Positions 32,682-42,941 of a DNA stretch of 64,000 nucleotides are shown in pieces (the stretch's first letter is position 1; each line of letters starts with the position of its first letter). Source of the DNA: Branchipolynoe longqiensis. Taxonomy: Eukaryota; Annelida; Polychaeta; Phyllodocida; Polynoidae. The stretch is from the NCBI GenBank assembly GCA_030323885.1, contig CM059190.1:82576709-82640708 (forward strand), in the 5' to 3' direction. The notes below the pieces were generated by a model. That model saw only the letters and a list, made by a program, of their open reading frames with translations. It did not search any database and was not told the DNA's origin. Both the position numbers and the translations under genes were made by a program.

Positions 32682-32757
32682 TCAAACTAAAAGTAAGGTA
32701 GATCAACCTAATCTATTAATCTCAGGAAATGACAGAAACTCAGAAATCCATCGGACT

Positions 32758-33170
32758 CAATCAATCAATCAATAGTTCCGTCCTCTTGTCGAGGGTTGGA
32801 TGCAATGGTTCTCCACTTGTCCCGATGGTGTGCTGTTCTGATAGACTGTGAATAATTCAAGCCTGTCCACTGTGAAATATTTGTAAACCATGATGTTCTT
32901 GGTCTCCCTCTCCCTCTGCTGCCATTCACCTTCCCTTCCAACAATGTACGGTATATTGAACTCTGACGAATGATGTGGCCAAAATAAATAAGTTTCTTTG
33001 TCTGTATAGTGGCAAACAAGCTTTTCTTATTTTTAATTTTTCTGAGAACTTCTTTGTTGGTGATCTTCTTTGTCCATGATATTTTCATCATCCTTCGATA
33101 AGTCCACATCTCAAATGCTGCTAAACGTTTGTACATTTTCTTAGAGATTGTCCATGTCTAAGGGGTCAGT
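32758..33170 (-). mobile_element. 5'-truncated non-LTR retrotransposon (LINE) 3' end
   Basis: The minus-strand ORF 32765-33136 codes a C-terminal RT-type tail. Features are RRMMKISWTKKITN, LIYFGHIIR and LLEGKVNGSRGRGRPRTSW, which is the common C-terminal pattern of many animal endonuclease/reverse transcriptase LINEs. The 3' tail is (TTGA)n. TCGGACT flanks both sides (32751-32757 and 33171-33177). A shorter copy lies at 23065-23148. The catalytic domains are absent. Confidence 0.85.
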
Positions 33171-33365
33171 TCGGACTATGGAACTTTTAAGAATGGAGTT
33201 CGAGTGGTCAAGGAGAGGAAGACGGGGGTGGGGTGGAGCGATTGAGGGAGGAGAGCAAAGTGTGCGGCTATATTTCACAGACACCCCCTTCAAGTTTCAA
33301 CCTTGTATCTCACCCAGGGACCAGCTTGTCTCCGTGACAGCGCCCCTGTGTCCCCCTTGTGTACA

Positions 33366-33690
33366 GGGCGCCGTGGCCTAATCGGTAGAGCGCCGGCCTC
33401 GCGTGCGGAGGGTCGGGAGTTCGATTCCCAGTCGAGTCAAACCAATGACTTTAAAATTGATACATGGCGCTTCCTAGCCAAGCGATTGACATTAATAGGA
33501 TAGGGCAAGGACTGGTTAACTCAATGTCAGGATAATGTGACTGAGTGGGATATATCGGGTCAAGGTGCCAGCGGCTGGATTTCCTACTGGGGCAGCACCA
33601 TAAAGTCGCTATGAGTGCGGACTATCACAAGTCGGTACCCGTCCTGATTTGACCTTAGGTGTTGCCAGCATGTAAAACTCCAACAAACAA
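33366..33690 (+). mobile_element. tRNA-derived SINE just upstream of the GnRH-like gene
   Basis: A good head (ccgtggcctaatcggtagag, B box GAGTTCGATTCC), full body and tail taaaactccaacaaac. It ends 58 bp before the start codon of the peptide precursor. Confidence 0.88.
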
Positions 33691-33701
33691 AATCCTGCTT
33701 G

Positions 33702-33728
33702 ATTGATTGATTGATTGGTGGTTGCTTT
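33702..33728 (-). mobile_element. 27-bp retroposon tail at the GnRH-like exon 1 splice site
   Basis: attgattgattgattggtgg then ttgcttt is bracketed by AATCCTGCTTG at 33691-33701 and 33729-33739. It matches the extreme 3' end of the elements at 38979-39063 and 16829-17025. Confidence 0.82.
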
Positions 33729-33747
33729 AATCCTGCTTGTGTACTAG

Positions 33748-36700
33748 ATGGTGAAGCCCGCCGCGTTGCTCACACTCTGCGCATGCGTCCTCCTCCTCCT
33801 GGTCGTCGATCACGTGACCGCGCAGCATGCGCACTTCAGCACGGGATGGACGCCCGGCTACGGCGTCGGGAAGCGTCTCAACGGTCACATGGACACTCCG
33901 AACTGCCCGGCGCGCGCCGACACGCTCTACCGGATGATCGAACTTGGGCTGGTGAGACATGCGCACTCTGGTCATTTCCTTCTTTGTGGGTCTTTTTTGT
34001 TGTAGTTGTTTCTGAATTGTGATTCTGAAAATGAATTCCTTGATCGTTCTTTTGTGTGTCTTTTTGTTGTTGTTTCTGAACCGTGATTCTGAAAATGAAT
34101 TCCTTGATTTTTTTTTGTTGTTTCCGAACCATGATTCTGAAATGAATTCCTTGATCCTTCTTTTATGTGTTTTTTTTGTTGTTGCTGTTTGTGAATCGTG
34201 ATTCTGAAAATGAATTCCTTGAACCTTCTTTTGGGTGTCTTTTTGTTGTTTCTGAAGCGTGATTCTGAAAATGAATTCCTTGATTTTTTGTTGTTGTTGT
34301 TTCTGAACCATGATTCTGAAAATGAATTCATTGATCCTTCGTTTGTGTGTCTTTTTGTCTTTGTTGTTGTTTCTTCACCGTGATTCTGAAAATGAATTCC
34401 TTGATTTTTTGTTGTTGTTGTTGTTGTTTCTGAACCATGATTCTGAAAATGAATTCCTTGATCCTTCTTTTGTGTGTCTTTCTTATTGTTGTTTCTGAAT
34501 CGTGATTCTGAAAATGAAGTCCTTGACAAAAACGGCAGGGTACAACATCCATTTGTGCTAGCGTGCGCTGCCATGCTGGCATCCAAGGAAACGAGCAGAC
34601 TGATCGAGCTGCGAAAATGGCTCTGAACGGTGTTGCTAATTTCACCATCTCAGATCCCTCACTCTGATCTGAGGCCACTTAGTCTCAAGTATATCAGATC
34701 AAAATTGCAACATGAATGGCGGTAAGTATCCAAACAAACAAGTTGCATAGCATCCCTTCATTCATTGAAGAACTGCCACGCAGTCGCGTTGGGTGTCAGC
34801 AGGACCAAGTGGTACTCACTCGCTGCTGCATTGGCCAGTCATGGCTGACTCTTGCATATTTACTCAAGAAGGAACCACTGAGTATATCGGATGTTGGGGT
34901 CCACTGACACTCAGACACATTTGATTCAAATATGTCGATTTCATGGTCTTATGGCAACAATGTTTTAATGTTAATACTACATGAGATCTCTTTAGCCCTT
35001 TAAAACACAAATACATTTCAGAGTACTTAAGAACAACTGGACTGTATTACCTCATGTAATGTTACCTATATTTTATTACTTAAATTTGCTGTCATTTGAC
35101 CCTAATTAATACTTATCACTACCTAGCCTGGCGCTTGGCATTATTAAAATAGCACAAGGACTGCTTAGCTCAGTATCAGGATAATCTGACTGAGTGGGAT
35201 ATCAGGTCATGGTGCTGGTGGCGTGGTCTCCCCATTGGGGCAGCACTATAAAGTCGCCATGAGCGCGCACTGTCACAAGTCGGTGCACGTCCTGATTTGA
35301 CCTTAGATGTTGCTAGGACGTAAAACAACAACAAACAAACAATACTGGGAGACCAGGATGTCAGGACCATGACCTGATATCCCACTCAGTCAGATTATCC
35401 TGATCCTGAGCTAAGCAGTCCTTGTGCTATTTTAATAATGCCAAGCGCCAGGCTAGGTAGTAATAAGTATTAATTGTGCAAGTCATTAATAGGCTTTAAT
35501 AGAGTATTCAGTGGCCGCTACCCCCCCCCCCCCCCATTTTCTCAATTCCTCAATACTACACCAATATAGATAGATACACATCGCCTGCTTAATCAATCGA
35601 CTTCACAACTTGCTTATAATTGTTTCATACCAAAGCACTTCTTTGCTCGCATTTAAAGCTGCATAGTCGGATGAAGCATCACATGTTCAAAACCAAAACA
35701 AGTATCTACATTTAATTCTACACTTATCTACTGATGCACTTATCAAGCATTTGTTGCCACAAGGGACTACTAAGACAATTTAATAGAACCTGTTACTATT
35801 GAAGCCTATAATGTCAGAGTTTTGGCATGCATGTCCAAACTAATTTGACATGTTTGCACCCCGACCTGATATGACCTTAAATGTTGCTTGGACATAAAAA
35901 AATAAATAAAAAAAATGTTTGCACTTCAAATATCTCAAAATTTAACCATTTGAAGTTAAAGGTAATTCAAACCTAACTAAGGTAGATTATAACAATCAAT
36001 TTAATACATTTTCTAAGAAAAATGACAGAAACTAAAAACCATCGGACCATGCAACCTTAAACATGGTTGTCATTCACCCCTCATGAGGGTAAGGGTGACT
36101 CTTTTATCTAGGTTGCCTCATGAATTTCACTTCAGGGTTAATCCCATGAAGCATGCGCATGCGCATGTGCATCCTCAGTCACCTGCTTCCTGTCTACAAC
36201 ATCAATTCTCACCACTGCCGTCAACAGGGGCACATTGTAGGTGGAAATCCTCTATTAAGACCTTTTCCACAAGGCATGCAACTGCACATCTGAGTTGCTG
36301 CCAAGACCATTAGTTCTTGGCAGCACCGTCAGAGGGCGGGTCGGTGGTGGGAATCGCCCATCAGCTCTTTCCTAATTATCTCCTTATCCGCCAGCACTGC
36401 TTACGCTGGTAAATTAGCAGATCCATCAGCAGTCACCGCGGGTAACCAGTTATACCCCAGTCACACGAGGCCTGCGTTCACTTCCGATCGATTCGCGACG
36501 TCAAAACGTCCTCCTTGCGCCCTCCCTACACCCTCATTGAGTGCTGTCGCCGCGAAGACGCCAACCTCCCGGCATCCATTTCGGAAATTTTGGGCGCAAG
36601 GAGGTTGCTGCTGCTGCACGTGCAACCTCCTTACGCCCTGTACCGGTGGCGCCATTCAAACTGGTTGGCGCCCTGGCGCTGCCCTGGCGCCGCCCTGGCG

Positions 36701-38255
36701 CCGCCCTGGCGCCGCCCTGGCACCGCCCTGGCGCTGCCCTGGGTTGGTACCAACACATGCGATGCTGCAGTCACCATGTGGTCTGCTCTCACCTGGTGTC
36801 GATATGGCGCCGACATGGCGCCAACATGGTGCCGACATGGCGCCTAAAACGTATTTGAATCAATATATCGAATGGAACGCTGGATGGTTGGCGTCCTTTT
36901 GGGCGTAGGGAGATTGGCGGCGAACGCTGCCTCTCGTGTGACTAGGGTATTACATGGGTTCCTGGTGTTTTGCACACCAGGTGGAGCCACTGCGCCTGCG
37001 TGTAGAGGAGGCTGTGTGTTTGTGTGGAGGGGGGGTGGGAGAGCGGGAGGGGGAGGCTGGTGGATGTGTGGGTGTGGGTGTGCGTGTATGGGTGATCGGT
37101 GTGTGGGTGTGGTTGTGTGGGTGTGGGTGTGTAGATGTGTGGGTTTAACAATATGGGTGTGGGCGTATGGGTGGTGGGTGTGTGGGTGTGCGGGTGTGTA
37201 TATGTGGGGGTGGCGTGTCAATGTGGGTGTATGGGTGATGGGTGTGCGCGTGTGTTTGGGTATGTGTGGGTGTGTAGATGTGTGGGCTTGTCAATGTGGG
37301 TGTGGGTGTATGAGTGATAGGTGTGTGGGTGTGCGAGTGTGCGCGGGTGCGGGTGTGTATATGTGGGGGGGGTGTCAATGTGGGTGTATGGGTGATGGGT
37401 GTGTGGGTTGCGTGTGCGCGTGTGTTTGGATGTATGTGCGTGTGCAGATACGTGGATATGTCTGTGTCAATGTGGATGTGTTTGTTTGTTTGTTGTTGTT
37501 TTACGTCCTAGCAACATCTAAGGTCATATCAGGACGGGTCAATGTGGATGTGAGTTTGTGTCTATTTGAGCATGGATGTGTGTGCAAATGTGCGCGCGGA
37601 TATGCATGCATATGTGGGTGTGTGTTGGTATGTGAAATTCCGTGTTGATGTTTGGGTGCGTAGATATGTGTATTGCAGTGTGAATGTGTGGTTTGTGGAT
37701 GTGTGTGTGGCTTTATGTGTGTCTGAATGTGGATATGTGTGAATGTATGTGCTAGTGTGTGAATGTGTGTGTAGCTACGTGTGTTGGTGTGTGGATGTGT
37801 GTGTGGCTTTGTGTGTGTGGCTTTATCGGTGCCTAAGTGTGTGTGTAGATGTATGTGCTAGTGTGTGAATATGTGTGTATAGATGCGTGTGTGTGTGGAT
37901 GCGTGTGTTGGTGTCTGAATGCGTGGTGTGTGGCTATGTGTGTGGCTTTATCGGTGTCTGTGTGTGTAGATGTATGTGTTAGTGTGTGAATATGTGTCTA
38001 GATGCGGGTGTGTGTGTGGATGCGCCAATGAGTGGATGTGTGGGTATGGATGTGTGGGTGTGTAATTGTGGGTTAGTGGGTCTGTATATGTTTGTGTGAA
38101 TGTGCGTGCGCGGACATGTGTGTGGGCGTGTATATAGGATATGTGTGTGTGTGGGTGGAGTAGGCACCACCCAGTAAGCGGATGCATGCTCTGTCTCTCC
38201 TTTTCAGAATGAACTACGGCGCATGCGCCGTGATTGCATTTCCGACGAATCGTGA
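33748..38255 (+). CDS. GnRH/AKH/corazonin-superfamily neuropeptide precursor
   Basis: Exons 33748-33951 and 38208-38255 join in phase 0 to give 83 residues. Residues 1-25 form a signal peptide (Lys3, then a Leu/Val/Ala core) cleaved after VTA. Residues 26-40 are QHAHFSTGWTPGYGV, followed by Gly41 (amide donor) and Lys42-Arg43 (cleavage site). The predicted product is a pGlu, C-terminally amidated 15-mer. It fits the protostome GnRH pattern QxxHFSxGWxPG; the HFSTGW core also resembles AKH. The rest is an associated peptide with two cysteines, Cys53 and Cys78, as known from related precursors. Intron: donor CTG|GTGAGA, acceptor CCTTTTCAG, 4.26 kb of repeats. An AG lies directly before the ATG, so a 5' untranslated exon probably exists upstream. 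Odd features: the 3-residue extension YGV beyond the usual PG-amide, and the assignment between GnRH and AKH/corazonin groups is open. Such hormones act through rhodopsin-class receptors in the nervous and reproductive systems. Confidence 0.85.
33990..34535 (+). repeat. Minisatellite in the GnRH-like intron
   Basis: About nine units of roughly 50-70 bp, each with gtgattctgaaaatgaattc followed by cttgat and a variable T/TTG run with TTTTGTGTGTCTTT. The length varies mainly in (TTG)n. It gives rise to long Asn/Lys-rich chance frames on the minus strand. Confidence 0.9.
34540..35105. other. Intronic stretch, nothing recognised
   Basis: Intron of the GnRH-like gene between the minisatellite and the inverted SINE pair. 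A phrase near 34560-34660 reads like a decayed RNase H/RT fragment in one frame but is too short to call. Confidence 0.35.
35106..35475. mobile_element. Inverted duplication of one SINE copy (foldback)
   Basis: The arms at about 35108-35235 (plus) and 35343-35473 (minus) share private variants such as aaaatagcacaaggactgct and ataatctgactgagtggg. They therefore descend from one copy rather than two independent insertions. The loop is the SINE 3' part. Confidence 0.85.
35657..36058 (-). mobile_element. MITE, TTGCATAGTCCGATGG family, with micro-SINE
   Basis: Left end gctgcatagtcggatgaagc; right end accatcggaccatgcaacct. A 55-bp SINE module lies at 35860-35914. Confidence 0.82.
35860..35914 (+). 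mobile_element. Micro-SINE: 3' module only, 55 bp, 10-bp duplication
   Basis: cccgacctgatatgacctta to an A/T-rich tail. ATGTTTGCAC is present at 35850-35859 and 35915-35924. Confidence 0.85.
36454..36949. mobile_element. Harbinger-type MITE with TTA duplication
   Basis: Ends TACCCCAGTCACACGAGG and CTCGTGTGACTAGGGTA, flanked by TTA at 36451-36453 and 36950-36952. Inside is a short 11-bp tandem array (ggcgccgccct, about 36665-36745) and GACATGGCGCC repeats near 36800-36845. Confidence 0.85.
37005..38160 (+). repeat. 1.1-kb (TG)n-rich region
   Basis: GTGTGGGTGTG-type words with loose ~80-130-bp superrepeats (for example ggtgatgggtgtg and gtcaatgtgggtgtatgggt). Open frames here are compositional. 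It is part of the intron of the GnRH-like gene and ends just before the exon 2 acceptor tract. Confidence 0.9.
37481..37537 (-). mobile_element. Micro-SINE: 57 bp, perfect 15-bp duplication
   Basis: tttgtttgtttgttgttgtt, tacgtcctagcaacatctaa and ggtcatatcaggacg lie between two exact copies of GTCAATGTGGATGTG (37466-37480 and 37538-37552). The tail is at the left, so the sense strand is minus. Confidence 0.92.
38208..38255 (+). CDS. GnRH-like precursor, exon 2
   Basis: After CTCTCCTTTTCAG the exon codes NELRRMRRDCISDES and stop TGA. Phase 0 matches exon 1 (ending MIELGL). It supplies the second cysteine of the associated peptide, which supports the join across the 4.3-kb intron. Confidence 0.8.
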   Translation, partial: NELRRMRRDCISDES

Positions 38256-38535
38256 ATTTGATAGCGGAACCACCTGTGAGCTACGTCCACCCACGGGTCA
38301 TATCGGTAAGCTGTTACATAAGATCAATTGTAGAACGCCCAGAAGAGAAAGCAGTTTATAATAATGATATAAAATAGGCAGGGTTTAATGATCACTTGAT
38401 GCAAATATGTTTGACGATCTTGTTCACTTTTTTCCTTTAATTTAATTATATATATATAATATATATATATACACTAAAACCTATCTAAATCGACCGACAA
38501 TAGGGCCGACTTTAAATTGTCCGTTTAGGGAGTAT

Positions 38536-38905
38536 CAAAGACCCTATAATAGTAAGATGGCTCACTCAGCCTGTACTGTGTAATCAAAATGATCAAACCC
38601 ACCACTTGGTGCACTGGCTGTTCTCTTGGTTAAACAGGTGCCATATTATATGTATAAATGTACATATTAATGTGAAAGATGTGCGATGATGGCAATTCTG
38701 ATGATGATGGGTATTTGTTTATAGCAATTTCATATTGATGTGTATTCATACTTACCTATCTCATGAATAATATAATTGTATGTGTTTACATGTGAAACAC
38801 CAACCAGCAGCCGGCTGATCAAACCCACCAGAAGGTGGCACTGCAAAATTTACATTACCATGGGAGAGATAGGGAGTGAGCCGTCTTAGTATTATAGGGT
38901 CTTTG
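38536..38905 (+). mobile_element. MITE, CAAAGACCCTATAAT family, copy 2
   Basis: Bounded by CAAAGACCCTATAATAGTAA and TTAGTATTATAGGGTCTTTG; very similar to 14494-14874. Confidence 0.85.
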
Positions 38906-38978
38906 GGAATATTTTTTATTGTTTCAACATTATTGTGTGTGCGATCATTTGGGAACAAAATAAAGCGGTTGATATAGG

Positions 38979-39063
38979 TTTGATTGATTGGTGGTTGCTT
39001 TACGCCGTGTCGGCAGCAAAGGCCATATTCACGGCGAGAGATGTTTGTTTTTTGTTCAAACGC
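38979..39063 (-). mobile_element. Short retroposon with 10-bp duplication
   Basis: tttgattgattggtggttgc through tgtttgttttttgttcaaac, flanked by TTGATATAGG at 38969-38978 and 39064-39073. Confidence 0.8.
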
Positions 39064-39311
39064 TTGATATAGGGGAGTGGTCGATCTGTGCAGGTGGTCG
39101 GATAGACAGGCTTTATTGTATACGTATATTAACTAAATATATTTTAGCACTAAATACAATTAGTTAAGATTTTCTTTTGTGATGTATTATTCACTTATTT
39201 TTCTAAATAATCTTGTGTTAGCACCAATGCACTCTTCTGACCATTCAACTTGGCAGTTGTTTAGACTTTGTGCGCATAATCCAGTGTATTAAAATGATAA
39301 TTGAATAATTA

Positions 39312-39655
39312 ACGTTGCATAGTCCTATGCTTTTGAGTTTCTGTCATTTTATGAGGTAAATATATTAGGCTGATCGTTATAATCTACCTTGCTTTAGCTT
39401 GAAGTAACGCTTATTTTAAATGGCTAACTTAAAATATATTTGAAGTGCAAACATCTAACATTAATTTAGGCAAGCATGCCAAAACTCTGACAGCATGTAC
39501 TTCAGTAACAGGTTCTATTAAATTAACTCAATATTCCCTTGTATGCAGAAACAAATTTAATAAGTGCACCAGTATCTAAGTTAGATATGTAAAATCAAAT
39601 TTAGATAATTGTTTTGGTTTTGAAAATTTGACGGACTATGCAGCTTTGGTCGTAA
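39312..39655 (+). mobile_element. MITE, TTGCATAGTCCGATGG family
   Basis: Left end cgttgcatagtcctatgctt; right end gacggactatgcagcttt, next to the LTR-like sequence that follows. Confidence 0.78.
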
Positions 39656-39670
39656 TGCTCGCATTACGTT

Positions 39671-40128
39671 TGATGCGAGGGAAGGAAGAGACCCTCCCCC
39701 CACCTCTCTCCCGCCACCGCCCGGCATTCTCACCTTCCCTGCCACCCCGCTCTCAGCTTTCTCCCGCCCTCCGTTCTCCCTCTCTCAGCTTTCTCCTCGC
39801 CCTTTCTCCCTGCCCGCCGGCTTTCTCACCTCCCCGCTCCCTCCCTTATAAGGCCGCCCGCCGGCCTCCTTCAGCCAGTCGCCTCCCAGCCGTCCTCCCT
39901 ACACAAGCTCTTTTGGTGGAGGGCTCTTCGGCGCCCCTCACCCGAACATTTCAAGCTCCCCCGAGCTCACTGACTCTGAGATTACCTTTGCTCCTTATGA
40001 GCCCCCTTTTATTGCCTTGCTGTTACCGCATTTGACTTGTTGTACTTATTTGCTTATTTCTGTCTGAGGCGTTCAATAAAGCCCCTTTTTTCCCACCCCC
40101 GCCTTGCTTTCTTCCTTTTCGCGCATCA
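39671..40128 (+). mobile_element. Possible solo LTR, 458 bp
   Basis: Begins TGATGCG and ends CGCATCA (TG...CA with 7-bp inverted ends). It contains TATAAG at 39847-39852 and AATAAA at 40075-40080 in the expected promoter-then-polyA order, in a C/T-rich sequence. I see no target duplication and no second LTR, so the call is tentative. The Pro-rich 135-codon ORF over it is probably compositional. Confidence 0.45.
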
Positions 40129-40162
40129 ACTAAAGTATATACAAGGGTAGATTCAGAACTTA

Positions 40163-40606
40163 AGCCTCTGTCACACCTCGCCGGATTGAGGAAATGGATA
40201 GAGACGGACAACAATATTCTAGTTTAGTGTGATTCTGTAATGGATGGTAACAGACGGGTAACAGATGGTAAGGGACGGTAACGGTTGATAATGTATCTAA
40301 CAATCAACGGACAATGTAGTATACAAAAAGAACTATAATGAATGGCAACGGACGTGTAATGGATATGTAACGGATGGTAACGGATGGGAACAGATGGGGA
40401 ATGGACAGTAACAGATAATAACCGCATACGTCAGTCTGGCGCAATCCGTTACAAGTTTTGTGCATGCTCAACTTGAAACAAATCGGGCTGGATATCAACG
40501 GATATCAATGGATATACAGTGGACACAAACCAGACTTTGCCGGATACCAATGGACTCTGTTCGGTTTCTTTCCATTTCCACAATGTGGCGAGGTGTGACA
40601 GAGCCT
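40163..40606. mobile_element. Harbinger-type MITE with TTA duplication
   Basis: Ends AGCCTCTGTCACACC and GGTGTGACAGAGCCT, flanked by TTA at 40160-40162 and 40607-40609. The interior is rich in ACGGATGGTAACGG words; same family as 7950-8284. Confidence 0.87.
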
Positions 40607-40767
40607 TTAGTTAGTAATGCTGACCTGTAGTGCAGCCGTGCATTGTTATGGAGAGGGAGACAGCTCTTAGGTCAGTGATAGCTAGTCTTATCTAGATGCT
40701 GATAGTGACGGTGTAGGTAGGAGCGAAACCAATCACTCCAGGTGGTCTTCTTGTTACTTATCATTAG

Positions 40768-41345
40768 GCTGGTTGTTGGAGCTTTATGTCCTCGCAAAAT
40801 CTAAGGTCATATAAGGATGGATACTGACTTGTGACAGTGCACATTCATGCCGACTTTATAGTGCTGCCCCACTGGGTTTTGTTGTTGTTTACGTCCTAGC
40901 AACATCTAAGGTCATATCAGGACGGGTACCAACTTGTGGCAGTGCGCACTCATGGTGACTTTATAGTGCTGCCCCACTGAGGAACCAAGCCATCAGCACC
41001 ATGACCTGATATCCCACTCAGTCACATTATGGTGACACTGAGCCAACCAGTCCTTGACCTATCCTAATAATGCCGAGCGCCTGGCTAGGAAGCAACAACT
41101 ATGAATTTTTAAGTCATTGGTTTGATACTTGTCACTTCCTAGCCTGGTGCTTGGCATTATTAGGATAGGGCAAGGGCTGGTTAGCTCAATGTCAGGATAA
41201 TGTGACTGAGTGGGATATTGGGTCATGGTGCCGGCAGCCTGATTTCCCAGTGGGGCAGCACTATAAAATCGCCATGAGTGCATACTGTCAAATCCCTGAT
41301 AAGACCTTAGATGTTCCTAGGACGTAAAACAACAACAAACTGTAA
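40768..41345. mobile_element. Composite of three SINE pieces
   Basis: A minus copy (40768-40875) is cut by a second minus copy (about 40876-41125). This is followed by a plus copy without a head (41126-41345) that ends in an ACAACAACAAAC tail. Confidence 0.78.
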
Positions 41346-41354
41346 CTGGTGTCT

Positions 41355-41682
41355 GACCGAACACGGTGGCCGAATCGGTAGAGCGCAGGTTTACCACGAG
41401 GAAGGCTGGAGTTCGAATCCTGGCCGATTCAAGCCAATGACTTACACAATTAATACTTTCCTACCCTGGTGCTCACCGTTACTAGGATACTGTAAGGACT
41501 GGTTAGTTCAGCAACAGGACAATGTGGCTGAGTGGGAAATTGGGTTATGGTGGCAACAGCCTGATCTCGCAGTGGGGCAGCACTATAAAATCACTATGAG
41601 TGCACACAATCACAAGTAAATACCCATCCTGATATTAACTTAGATGTTGCCAATATGTAAAACGCCAACAACCTTTATCTAT
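41355..41682 (+). mobile_element. tRNA-derived SINE, full length
   Basis: Head acggtggccgaatcggtaga with B box GAGTTCGAATCC; degraded 3' module (gatattaacttagatgttgc). Confidence 0.86.
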
Positions 41683-42014
41683 ATGCAGTGTTGACCAAGA
41701 AGTCCATACCACACCTTGGTTTTTTATTTATTTATGAGGTTATTCATATTTAATTTGTTTATGATTTATAACGATGCCGGAGTCTATTGTTACAATTCAC
41801 GGGTTATTGTTTTCAAATCTGAAGGATTGCCCTCACCATTTGTTTCGAACCCCGACTCTTCACTATTTTGTGTATATAGCACGACCATATTGTACCCCCT
41901 ACTGACATAATACATTAATAGTCATCGTCACTTTGAATGCACTGCCTTGCATTACAAGTCAGGACATGGCAAAGAAGGGATTACATAAGACATCACAATC
42001 TGTGTAATCTGAAT

Positions 42015-42393
42015 CAAAGACCCTATAATGCTAAGACGGTCACTCCCTATCTGTCCCATGGTAATGTAAATTCTGCAGTGCCACCTTGTGGGTTTGATCA
42101 GCCCAGCTGCTGGTTGGTGTTTCACATGTAAACACATACAATTATATTATACATGAGATAGGTAAGTATGAATACACATCAATATGAAATTGATATGAAC
42201 AAATACACATCATCATCAGAATCATCATCAGCATCACCATCATCGCACATCTTTCACATTCATATATTCAATTATACATATAATATAGCACCCGTTTAAC
42301 CAAGAGAACAGCCAGCACACCAAGTGGTGGGTTTGATCATTTTGATTATACAGTGCAGGCTGAGTGAGCCGTCTTAGTATTATAGGGTCTTTG
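42015..42393 (-). mobile_element. MITE, CAAAGACCCTATAAT family, copy 3 (inverted)
   Basis: Bounded by CAAAGACCCTATAATGCTAA and TTAGTATTATAGGGTCTTTG, with the interior reversed relative to copies 1 and 2. Confidence 0.85.
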
Positions 42394-42941
42394 TGTGAAT
42401 TCAATCAAGATATGCTGAACAAAGCAATTGACATTTCAATTATGTCAGTCTATTGTTACCTTTAGCAGTTGTTCTCTCGGGGACCATTCAAAGTTTTCAT
42501 CATTTTTCCCATTGTACAAGGTCTTTGTTTGTTTAATGACCACCAGCACATAACGTAAACATGACATGCAACAAGTGGAATGGATGTGTTTTAGTATTGC
42601 ATGACTTTGATGGTTTAATGAAATGTTCATATAACATAAGCCGCCATCCCGTTCTGTAATAAAATGTCGATGTGCGCTACTTTGTTGGGGGAAAGGTGGG
42701 GGTGTCTGGAAATGTAATACCTTTGTACAACTGTGTAGACCTTTGAAACCTTTGGATGACTGATGACTCCTCACAATTATTAACATTTTGTCACTGATGA
42801 ATTTCTATAAAAAAAAAGATTAAATAAAGATGATTATTGACCATATGTCGGCCTCTCTATTTCTGTTTTTCTTCTCCCATGTTCATCATTACCATACAGC
42901 CAGTGTAGGCATTACACTGTTTATTATGTTCTATGCTTCAG
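42394..42941. other. Intergenic stretch without recognised repeat
   Basis: Relatively non-repetitive, moderately AT-rich sequence. A 113-codon minus-strand ORF (42445-42786) has no recognisable motif. It precedes a candidate terminal exon. Confidence 0.35.

Larger units (their letters stand above)
32467..33190 (-). mobile_element. MITE, same family, split by a SINE module and a LINE
   Basis: The interior runs from 32467 to 32757, holding a 59-bp SINE module at 32623-32681. The terminal TCGGACTATG resumes at 33171 after a LINE fragment. Confidence 0.75.
38472..39118. mobile_element. Pogo-like MITE carrying two nested insertions
   Basis: Left end CACTAAAACCTATCTAA after TA; right end gatagacaggctttattg before TA. 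It is homologous to 10658-10842 but split by a MITE (38536-38905) and a short retroposon (38979-39063). Confidence 0.78.

Noticed and set aside
33727..34586. Minus-strand ORFs of 194 and 204 codons rich in Asn, Lys and Gln
   Set aside because: They are generated by the intronic minisatellite (FSESRFRNNNKK-type units) and overlap exon 1 of the peptide gene on the other strand.
36872..37648. 258-codon Cys/Gly/Val-rich ORF
   Set aside because: It is a reading of TG-rich simple sequence and ends in a SINE module, so it is compositional.
39628..40035. 135-codon Pro/Ser/Leu-rich ORF
   Set aside because: It begins in a MITE end and runs through C/T-rich LTR-like sequence that has TATA and AATAAA signals.
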